Source: Gallionella sp. (GTDB lineage: Bacteria; Pseudomonadota; Gammaproteobacteria; Burkholderiales; Gallionellaceae). From it: a DNA stretch of 12,038 nt. Within the stretch, counting starts at the first letter, position 1. Each line of letters opens with the position of its first letter. The stretch spans positions 1 to 12,038 of the forward strand of contig JARCRR010000218.1 in NCBI GenBank assembly GCA_029850565.1, in the 5' to 3' direction. Below the pieces are notes generated by a model, which made no database searches, was not told the DNA's origin, and worked only from the letters and a program-made list of their open reading frames with translations. Positions 6,591 to 12,038 of this stretch are shown one piece after another. Both the position numbers and the translations under genes were made by a program.

Positions 6591-7727
6591 CTAAACCGCA
6601 AGTCGCTTCGTCATCTCGCTCCGCTCACCCGCAAATTCCCCCGTGAGCACAAACCCCGTCATGTTGTTCTGCTCATCAAAGAATCCCATCTTCACGCCCT
6701 GACCCGATGCTAGCTCTTTCCATACGCCCACCGCATCGCGCGCCACAGGTGCGACGGCGACAGGATGCGCCGGCGTCTTCACCACCACGGGCATGGCGGG
6801 GAATCGCACTTTCGCCTCTTCACCGTTCAACACGCGTGCCAAGGCTCGGCCCGCATGCATGATGGGCAACACGAAGGGCTGTACCTTGCCTTGTATCTCG
6901 GCGCAATCGCCCAGCGCGAATATCGAAGCGTCACTGCTGCGCATTTGATCATCCACTACGATGCCGCGATTGATAGTGAGTCCTGCATCCTTGGCGAGTT
7001 GGGTGCGTGGTCGCAAGCCGACGGCGGAGATGACGAGGTCGGCGTTCAGCGTGCTGCCATCGGCAAGGGTGAGTGCGTAGCCTGCGGCGGCTTTTTCCAT
7101 GCGTTGGATGGAGGTGCCGAAGCGCCATGTCACGCCGAGATGTGCCAACGGTTGCAGCAATTGCTTGCCTGCTTGTTCCGGCATCAGGCTGGCAAGGGGG
7201 TAGGCACCGGGATCGATGACGGTAACGGCGTAACCCGCAGCCACCCAGTCGTTGGCGAATTCGCAACCGATGAGTCCGCCACCCATGATGGCGATGGACT
7301 TCACCCCATTCAATGCCTCACGCAACTTGGCGTAATCGGCAAGATCGTTCACTGACATCACTTCATTCGCGGCATCACCTTGCAGGGGGATGCGAATGGG
7401 ATCGGCACCCAGCGCCAACACCAGCTTGTCGTAGTGCAGCGTGCCCGATGTGGTGTCCAATCTCTTATCCGCACGATGGATGGCGCCAACCTCGGTATGC
7501 GCAAGCAATTGAATATCAAGTTGCTTTGCCATCTCCGCTGCCGGAGTGAGCGCCAGACTCGCCGCGTCCTTGTGTTGTACAAACGCATTGGACAGCATGG
7601 GCTTGGAGTAGTAATCGCCACTGTCGCGCGACACCAAGGTGATGGGGATGTCGCGGTTCAGTTTGCGCAATTCTCGGATGACGGTGTAACCCGCCAATCC
7701 GCTGCCCAATACAACGATGGGGCTCAT
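6591..7727 (-). CDS. FAD-dependent NAD(P)H-rubredoxin reductase, 378 aa
   Basis: This flavoprotein is expected to transfer electrons from NAD(P)H to rubredoxin. It aligns by eye along its full length with Pseudomonas RubB-type reductases (about 384 aa). Visible are the FAD-binding GSGLAG (8-13), YYSKPMLSNAF (39-49) close to the family's YSKPMLS, the NAD(P)-binding GGGLIGCEFAND (149-160), SAVGLRPRTQLA (234-245) and the second FAD motif ALGDCAE (271-277). There is no redox-active CxxC, as expected for this family. ATG 7727 has AGG 6 nt upstream and lies 8 nt after the dps stop; a GTG at 7739 overlapping that stop is the alternative. It is the last gene of the operon with rubrerythrin, rubredoxin and dps. 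NorW-like reductases are the nearest alternative, but the adjacent rubredoxin settles the likely partner. Confidence 0.92.
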   Translation of the reverse strand: MSPIVVLGSGLAGYTVIRELRKLNRDIPITLVSRDSGDYYSKPMLSNAFVQHKDAASLALTPAAEMAKQLDIQLLAHTEVGAIHRADKRLDTTSGTLHYDKLVLALGADPIRIPLQGDAANEVMSVNDLADYAKLREALNGVKSIAIMGGGLIGCEFANDWVAAGYAVTVIDPGAYPLASLMPEQAGKQLLQPLAHLGVTWRFGTSIQRMEKAAAGYALTLADGSTLNADLVISAVGLRPRTQLAKDAGLTINRGIVVDDQMRSSDASIFALGDCAEIQGKVQPFVLPIMHAGRALARVLNGEEAKVRFPAMPVVVKTPAHPVAVAPVARDAVGVWKELASGQGVKMGFFDEQNNMTGFVLTGEFAGERSEMTKRLAV

Positions 7728-7735
7728 AGTCTGCC

Positions 7736-8224
7736 TCACTCTTCCAACAGGCTACGCAACATCCACGCATTCTGTTCGTGTACCTGCATACGTGCAGAGA
7801 GCAGATCGACGGTGGGTTGATCACCCGCCTTCTCCGCGATGGGGAGTACTTCGCGTGCGGTACGCACGACGGCCTCTTGTCCATCAACCAGTTTCCGGAT
7901 CATCTCTTTGGCATTGGGCACGCCGTCACTGTCTTTGATGCTGGTAAGTGCGGCGAACTGTTGGTAGCTGCCCGGTGCGGGATGACCCAGCGCGCGGATG
8001 CGTTCGGCCAGCATGTCCACCGCGTTCCACGTCTCGGTATATTGCGTCATGAACATCAGGTGCAAAGTCTGGAACATCGGCCCCGTGACGTTCCAATGGA
8101 AGTTGTGCGTCTTAAGGTACAGGGTGTAGCTGTCCGCCAACATGCGCGACAGTCCGTCCGCTATCTTGCTGCGGTCTTTTTCCGAGAGACCGATGTTGAT
8201 ACTGGATACTTTTGCTTTGCTCAT
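7736..8224 (-). CDS. dps: Dps-family DNA starvation/stationary-phase protection protein, 162 aa
   Basis: Dps forms dodecamers that oxidise Fe(II), preferably with H2O2, and store the iron. The sequence has the family signature KTHNFHWNVTGPMF (38-51) and DMLAERIRALG (70-80). Inter-subunit ferroxidase ligands by the standard spacing are H43, H55, D70 and E74. The expected fifth, an Asp/Glu four residues after H55 (D67 in E. coli, usually Glu in this subfamily), is M59 here (codon at 8048-8050). This may weaken iron oxidation. The C-terminus is short, with no lysine-rich tail; the N-terminus MSKAKVSS carries a few lysines that might contact DNA. The start is set by AAGGAGAAC (8228-8236). It lies 27 nt after rubredoxin and 8 nt before the reductase, so it belongs to the peroxide-defence operon. 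Confidence 0.94.
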   Translation of the reverse strand: MSKAKVSSINIGLSEKDRSKIADGLSRMLADSYTLYLKTHNFHWNVTGPMFQTLHLMFMTQYTETWNAVDMLAERIRALGHPAPGSYQQFAALTSIKDSDGVPNAKEMIRKLVDGQEAVVRTAREVLPIAEKAGDQPTVDLLSARMQVHEQNAWMLRSLLEE

Positions 8225-8251
8225 GATGTTCTCCTTCGTTTAACTACTGGC

Positions 8252-8416
8252 TTAGACCTCGACCATCTCGAAGTCGGCCTTAGCCACTCCGCAATCCGGA
8301 CATGCCCAGTTCTCTGGAATATCCGCCCATGCCGTACCGGGTTTGATTCCTTCATCCGGCAAGCCCGCTTTTTCGTCGTAGATGAATCCGCACACCACAC
8401 ATTGCCAAACTTTCAT
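8252..8416 (-). CDS. Rubredoxin, 54 aa
   Basis: A short gene encoding a complete rubredoxin, a soluble one-electron carrier with a single Fe(Cys)4 site. The iron ligands are C6 and C9 in the CVVCGFIYD knuckle and C39 and C42 in the CPDCG knuckle, with the conserved GLPDEGI, PGT and DIPENW between them; the length is standard (52-55 aa). The start has a strong Shine-Dalgarno, AAGGAGAAC at 8420-8428. It sits 27 nt after the rubrerythrin stop and 27 nt before dps, with a rubredoxin reductase in the same operon. It very likely accepts electrons from that reductase and passes them to rubrerythrin, replacing the rubredoxin domain that this rubrerythrin lacks. The protein starts at the first knuckle (MKVWQC) with no extension. 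Confidence 0.97.
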   Translation of the reverse strand: MKVWQCVVCGFIYDEKAGLPDEGIKPGTAWADIPENWACPDCGVAKADFEMVEV

Positions 8417-8443
8417 GTCGTTCTCCTTGATCTAGTCGTTCGT

Positions 8444-8917
<474 letters not shown>

Positions 8918-8964
8918 GGCGTTCTCCTTGTTTGGTTGATCGGTGACGCGTCGGCCACGGACGC

Positions 8965-8994
8965 AATTTAGGCTTTAGCCACTCATCAATCCAA
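8965..8994 (-). promoter_or_regulatory. Candidate promoter of the rubrerythrin operon
   Basis: On the minus strand, TTGGAT (8989-8994) and TAAATT (8965-8970) could serve as -35 and -10 boxes with an 18-nt spacer. Both are weak matches (about 3/6 and 4/6), as expected for an activator-dependent promoter. Transcription would start near 8958, giving a leader of about 40 nt before rubrerythrin. The tandem 15-bp element lies directly upstream of the -35 box, where OxyR contacts RNA polymerase at activated promoters. Confidence 0.4.
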
Positions 8995-9030
8995 TTGATT
9001 GTTCAAAGCGATGTGATTTATTATTCAAAT
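8994..9030. promoter_or_regulatory. Candidate OxyR tetramer operator: two 15-bp elements 7 bp apart
   Basis: ATTGATTGTTCAAAG (8994-9008) and ATTTATTATTCAAAT (9016-9030) agree at 12 of 15 positions and are separated by exactly 7 bp, a 22-bp period. This is the 15-7-15 layout of the E. coli OxyR consensus, although the letters differ from ATAG/CTAT. Each half is itself partly palindromic: TTGA/TCAA in the first, and GTGATTT/AAATCAC (9013-9019 and 9027-9033) around the second. The element overlaps the likely oxyR promoter and lies upstream of the likely rubrerythrin promoter, so it could repress one and activate the other. Confidence 0.5.
8995..9024 (+). promoter_or_regulatory. Candidate oxyR promoter
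   Basis: TTGATT (8995-9000) and TATTAT (9019-9024) match sigma-70 -35 and -10 boxes at about 4/6 and 5/6 with an 18-nt spacer. Initiation near 9031 would leave a short leader containing GGAGG (9035-9039) four bases before the ATG at 9044. Both boxes lie inside the tandem operator, which fits the negative autoregulation known for oxyR. Confidence 0.45.
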
Positions 9031-9043
9031 CACTGGAGGCAAC

Positions 9044-9949
9044 ATGACACTCAACGAACTTCGCTTCATCGTGGCCGTGGCGCAGGAGCGCAACTTCCGC
9101 CGCGCAGCGGAGAAGGCTTTCATCAGCCAGCCTGCGCTGTCGCTGGCGATACAGAAGCTGGAAGAAGAGCTGGGGCTAAAGATATTCGAGCGCGGCAAGA
9201 ACGATGTCACCGTCACGCCCATCGGCTCGGCCATCGTGGAACAGGCACAGCGTGTGCTGGAAGAAGCGGAGCGCATCCGCGAGATCGCCGCGCAAGGCAA
9301 GAACCAACTCTCCACCCCGTTGCGCATCGGCATCATCCACAGCGTGAGTCCTTATCTGCTGCCCGACCTCATCCCCGCACTGCGCAAGGTCGCTCCGCAG
9401 ATGGCGCTAGAAGTGGAAGAGAACATCACCGCGAATCTGGAGGTACTGCTGCGTAACGGCAAGTTGGACGTCATCATCATCGCGCTACCGTTCGGCGATG
9501 CCAGCATCCTCACCCACCCTCTGTATGACGAGCCGTTCGAGGTGGTGGTGAACAACGACCATCACTGGGCAGCACGGCGCAGCATCAAAGCCCTCGAACT
9601 AGCGGAAGAAAAAGTGTTGCTGTTGGACTCGGGACATTGCTTCAGCAACCAAGTGGCCGAGGCCTGCCCCGATGTCACGCGTCGTGGTACTAGCCCGCAG
9701 CAAGGCACTTCGCTGGAGACCATCCGCAACATGGTCGCCTCCGGCATGGGCATCACCGTGCTGCCAGCCTCGGCCAACAGTGCACGCTACCGCAGCCGCT
9801 TGCTCACCGTCATCCCCTTCGCCAAACCGATACCGTCACGGCGCATCGCTCTGGCATGGCGCAAGAGTTTCGCACGCACACAAGCCATAGCAGCACTGGC
9901 TGAAGCCGTCGGCCTTGCCAAGATCACTGGCATCACCCATCTGGAGTGA
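9044..9949 (+). CDS. oxyR: Hydrogen peroxide-sensing LysR-type regulator OxyR, 301 aa
   Basis: OxyR is the LysR-family H2O2 sensor; oxidation forms a disulfide and switches on antioxidant genes. The N-terminal winged helix-turn-helix (residues 1-62) includes FRRAAEKAFISQPALSLAIQ, and the linker and periplasmic-binding-like domain follow. The redox segment LLLDSGHCFSNQVAEAC puts cysteines at residues 199 and 208, the same numbers as in E. coli, and is followed by GTSLETIRNMVASGMGITVLP (221-241), a hallmark OxyR block. It should therefore be a functional peroxide sensor. The start has GGAGG at 9035-9039. It is transcribed away from rubrerythrin across a 126-bp shared region and reads into a methyltransferase starting 2 nt after its stop. 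Other LysR regulators lack this cysteine pair and surrounding block. Confidence 0.97.
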   Translation: MTLNELRFIVAVAQERNFRRAAEKAFISQPALSLAIQKLEEELGLKIFERGKNDVTVTPIGSAIVEQAQRVLEEAERIREIAAQGKNQLSTPLRIGIIHSVSPYLLPDLIPALRKVAPQMALEVEENITANLEVLLRNGKLDVIIIALPFGDASILTHPLYDEPFEVVVNNDHHWAARRSIKALELAEEKVLLLDSGHCFSNQVAEACPDVTRRGTSPQQGTSLETIRNMVASGMGITVLPASANSARYRSRLLTVIPFAKPIPSRRIALAWRKSFARTQAIAALAEAVGLAKITGITHLE

Positions 9950-9951
9950 AC

Positions 9952-10584
9952 ATGAGTCCACAACCCTATCGCCAAAATCCTTTACTACGCATGAGCTACA
10001 GCCTCATCGCGCCGCTGTACGATATGGTCATCGAACGTCCGATGCGTGCGGCACGCAAACGCTCCCTCGCTGCACTGCCAACCGACACACCTCAGAAGGT
10101 GCTCATCAGTGGTGTGGGCACGGGGCTCGATCTGCCTTATCTGCCCGCGTTACATCACTACAGCGCACTCGATTTCAATCCGGCGATGTTGTCACGCGCG
10201 AAGTCGCGCAACGAGATGTTGGAGATGGAGTTCGTGCTGGGCGACAGCATGAATCTGCCGTATGCGGATGCACAGTTCGACCACGTGGTGTTGCATCTCA
10301 TCGTGGCGGTCGTACCCGAGCCGCAAAAATGTCTGAGCGAGGCGGCACGTGTGCTCAAGCCAAGCGGCACGATATTGCTCTTCGATAAATTCCTGCAACC
10401 GAACCAGCACGCGCCCTTGCGCCGTCTCCTCACACCTTTATCGCGCCGCATGGCCACGCGCATGGACGTGGTATTCGAAGAGGTATTGCGCGCCGCACCT
10501 GAGTTGGAAGTCATCAGCGATGTCCCGATGTTGGGCGGCGGCTGGTTCCGGGGAATCTTATTGCGCAAGGCAGCGGCTTCCTAG
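9952..10584 (+). CDS. Class I SAM-dependent methyltransferase, 210 aa
   Basis: A Rossmann-type methyltransferase of the UbiE/phosphatidylethanolamine N-methyltransferase-like group. Motif I is VLISGVGTGLDLP (50-62), the acidic ribose-binding residue is in ALDFNPAML (D74), motif II-like GDSMNLPYADAQFDHVV (97-113), and RVLKPSGTILLFDKF (133-147) follows. The N-terminal YSLIAPLYDMVIERPM resembles the lipid- and quinone-modifying members. The substrate cannot be read from sequence. The start at ATG 9952 has GGAG (9943-9946) inside the last codons of oxyR, and the gap to the oxyR stop is 2 nt, so translation is coupled. It is too divergent from UbiE (about 250 aa) to assign to ubiquinone synthesis despite ubiC and ubiA nearby. 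No membrane segment is evident. Confidence 0.85.
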   Translation: MSPQPYRQNPLLRMSYSLIAPLYDMVIERPMRAARKRSLAALPTDTPQKVLISGVGTGLDLPYLPALHHYSALDFNPAMLSRAKSRNEMLEMEFVLGDSMNLPYADAQFDHVVLHLIVAVVPEPQKCLSEAARVLKPSGTILLFDKFLQPNQHAPLRRLLTPLSRRMATRMDVVFEEVLRAAPELEVISDVPMLGGGWFRGILLRKAAAS

Positions 10585-10627
10585 CAACCTTCTGTATCGA
10601 TGTTTCCCCGCAACTGCACACTCATCC

Positions 10628-10656
10628 TTGACGGGCCGGAAAGCCAGTCATCTATT
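10628..10656 (+). promoter_or_regulatory. Candidate sigma-70 promoter upstream of the GltD-like gene
   Basis: TTGACG (10628-10633, 5/6) and TCTATT (10651-10656, 4/6) are separated by an ideal 17 nt. Initiation would fall near 10663 and give a leader of roughly 170 nt before the TTG at 10833. It lies in the 248-base gap after the methyltransferase, in which I see no RNA gene or convincing coding frame. Confidence 0.35.
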
Positions 10657-10737
10657 TCGTGAAATCAGATGAAACTCGCTTCGCATGAGTAATACAATTC
10701 ACTCCGTTGAAGTTGGCGTCAAAAGTCACCGGCACAC

Positions 10738-10756
10738 ACCACACCGTTGATGTGGT
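10738..10756. promoter_or_regulatory. Inverted repeat in the leader of the GltD-like gene
   Basis: ACCACA (10738-10743) and TGTGGT (10751-10756) form a perfect 6-bp inverted repeat with a 7-nt loop, downstream of the candidate promoter and about 80 nt before the start codon. It could be an operator or a small RNA hairpin. There is no T-run, so it is not an intrinsic terminator. Chance occurrence is possible. Confidence 0.25.
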
Positions 10757-10832
10757 CCAGCGTGAATGATGTTTTCTTTGCAGGTTTGTACAAAGATCGC
10801 ATCGACATTCAGGCGCAAGAAGGGAGATAGCT

Positions 10833-12038
10833 TTGCAACCTACCGACACCACCAATCCGGCCTATTTCCACAAGGTCGTCGATTGTCAGTGGGCCTGCCC
10901 GGCTCACACCCCCGTCCCCGAATACATACGCCTGATCGGCCAGGGTCGCTACAGCGATGCCTACATGATCAACTGGGTGTCCAATGTCTTCCCCGGCGTC
11001 TTGGGTCGCACCTGTGATCGCCCGTGCGAACCGGCCTGTCGCCGTGGCCGCGTCGAAGAGAACAATTCCGTGAAGCCCGAGCCCGTTGCCATCTGCCGTT
11101 TGAAACGCGTGGCCGCCGATAACAAGGATGATGTCAAAGCGCGCATGCCGAGCATTGCGCCGCGCAACGGTAAACGCATCGCCTGTGTAGGCGCCGGGCC
11201 TGCCTCGCTTACCGTAGCGCGCGATTTGGCACCGCTGGGTTACGAAGTGACCGTATTCGATGGCGAAGCCAAAGCGGGGGGATTCATCCGCTCGCAGATC
11301 CCGCGATTCCGTTTGCCCGAAGCTGTCATCGATGAAGAGACTGGCTACATCTTCGATCTGGGCGTGCAGTTCAACAGCGGCCAGCGCGTCGAATCCATGC
11401 GTACCCTGCTGGGGCAAGGTTATGACGCGATATTCGTGGGCAGCGGTGCACCGCGCGGACGCGACCTCGACGTACCGGGTCGCAAAGAAGCGGCGGCCAA
11501 CATCCATATCGGTATCGACTGGTTGGCCTCGGTCTCCTTCGGCCACATCACCAGCGTCAGGGAACGCGTAATCGTGCTGGGCGGTGGCAACACGGCCATG
11601 GACTGCTGCCGCTCGGCGCGGCGCATGGGCGGTAAGGATGTAAAGGTGATCGTGCGCAGCGGCTTCGAAGAGATGAAAGCCTCGCCGTGGGAAAAGGAAG
11701 ACGCGCAACATGAAGGCATCCCTATCCTGAATTTCCATGTACCCAAATCCTTCGAGCACGAGAACGGCAAACTCACCGGCATGACTTTCGAGATCGTGCG
11801 CGCCGAATACGATGCCAAAGGCAAACGTTCTTTGATCCCGACCGGCGAACCCGATGTGCTGGTGCCGTGCGATGAGGTTCTGGTGGCGGTGGGGCAAGAG
11901 AACGCCTTCCCGTGGATAGAGCGCGATTGCGGTATCGCCTTCGACAAGTGGGGATTGCCGGTGCTGGGCGAGGGTACCTTCCAATCGACATTGCCCAAGG
12001 TGTTCTTCGGCGGCGATGCCGCCTACGGCCCCAAGAAC
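10833..12038 (+). CDS. GltD-like FAD/NAD(P)-dependent oxidoreductase with N-terminal Fe-S domain (partial, 402 codons, runs off window)
   Basis: This resembles the small subunit of glutamate synthase and related flavoproteins that move electrons between NAD(P)H and a partner. The N-terminus has Fe-S-type cysteines: C18 and C22 (DCQWACPAHTPV) and C61, C65, C69 (TCDRPCEPAC), plus C88. The FAD-binding motif is VGAGPASLT (119-127, Ser where Gly is usual), the NAD(P) motif LGGGNTAMD (249-257), and the second FAD motif FFGGDAAYGP (391-400). The leading CxxC pair usually found before the first CP motif in GltD is absent. TTG 10833 is the only start in the frame (stop at 10767-10769, no ATG or GTG between) and has GGGAG at 10822-10826. 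The stop lies beyond the window. No large GltB-type subunit is visible, so a partner other than glutamate synthase is plausible. Confidence 0.85.
   Translation, partial: MQPTDTTNPAYFHKVVDCQWACPAHTPVPEYIRLIGQGRYSDAYMINWVSNVFPGVLGRTCDRPCEPACRRGRVEENNSVKPEPVAICRLKRVAADNKDDVKARMPSIAPRNGKRIACVGAGPASLTVARDLAPLGYEVTVFDGEAKAGGFIRSQIPRFRLPEAVIDEETGYIFDLGVQFNSGQRVESMRTLLGQGYDAIFVGSGAPRGRDLDVPGRKEAAANIHIGIDWLASVSFGHITSVRERVIVLGGGNTAMDCCRSARRMGGKDVKVIVRSGFEEMKASPWEKEDAQHEGIPILNFHVPKSFEHENGKLTGMTFEIVRAEYDAKGKRSLIPTGEPDVLVPCDEVLVAVGQENAFPWIERDCGIAFDKWGLPVLGEGTFQSTLPKVFFGGDAAYGPKN

Noticed and set aside
6765..7355. Plus-strand open frame (196 codons) opposite the rubredoxin reductase
   Set aside because: It is antisense to a full-length, motif-complete flavoprotein and has no domain of its own.
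8971..8980. Small palindrome GGCTTTAGCC next to the rubrerythrin -10 box
   Set aside because: Four-base arms are too short to distinguish from chance and the position is already explained by the candidate promoter.
10685..10750. 21-codon frame (MSNTIHSVEVG...) in the gap after the methyltransferase
   Set aside because: There is no Shine-Dalgarno, no recognisable feature and a length expected by chance; it overlaps the inverted repeat.
10809..11984. Long open frame (391 codons) on the minus strand opposite the GltD-like gene
   Set aside because: The plus strand carries clear FAD and NAD(P) motifs through the same bases; the antisense product is low in recognisable features and is a shadow.

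Overview
The window looks like a chromosomal segment of a betaproteobacterium, most likely from the Nitrosomonadales/Gallionellaceae side (microaerophilic iron or sulfur oxidisers). This is inferred from high-GC, strongly C/G-ending codon use, a beta/gamma-type ubiquinone pathway (UbiC plus UbiA), a proteobacterial OxyR, and a rubrerythrin/rubredoxin/Dps iron and peroxide defence block. No rRNA, tRNA, CRISPR array or intact transposase gene is visible, and no gene-free stretch exceeds 300 bases.

Region 1 (1-1887, +): the tail of a protein closely related to the kinase further on, then a RidA-family enamine/imine deaminase, then a Ser/Thr protein kinase fused to a C-terminal cyclic-nucleotide-binding domain. 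The window-edge tail matches the end of the downstream kinase at 33 of 47 residues, so ridA sits between two paralogues.

Region 2 (1888-2812, +): a visibly more AT-rich insert-like stretch. It holds an unrecognised lipoprotein gene, a 19-codon open frame that looks like the remaining N-terminus of a lost gene, and a short repeat-like sequence directly in front of recG.

Region 3 (2813-6536, +): recG (TTG start), ubiC overlapping its end, ubiA, and a small Bfd-like [2Fe-2S] protein. These cover replication-fork rescue, the first two committed steps of ubiquinone synthesis and a small redox carrier.

Region 4 (6591-8917, -): a compact operon read leftward: rubrerythrin without its usual rubredoxin domain, a free-standing 54-residue rubredoxin, a Dps, and an NADH-rubredoxin reductase. 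Together they form a complete electron chain from NAD(P)H to H2O2, with Dps handling iron. The Dps has Met where a ferroxidase ligand is expected.

Region 5 (8918-10584, +): a divergent promoter region, oxyR with both redox cysteines at C199 and C208, and a SAM methyltransferase starting 2 bases after oxyR. The divergent region carries two near-identical 15-bp elements separated by exactly 7 bp, the geometry of an OxyR tetramer site. It overlaps the likely oxyR promoter and lies just upstream of the likely rubrerythrin promoter.

Region 6 (10585-12038, +): a 248-base leader with a candidate promoter, then the first 402 codons of a GltD-like FAD/NAD(P)/Fe-S oxidoreductase that starts at TTG and runs off the window.
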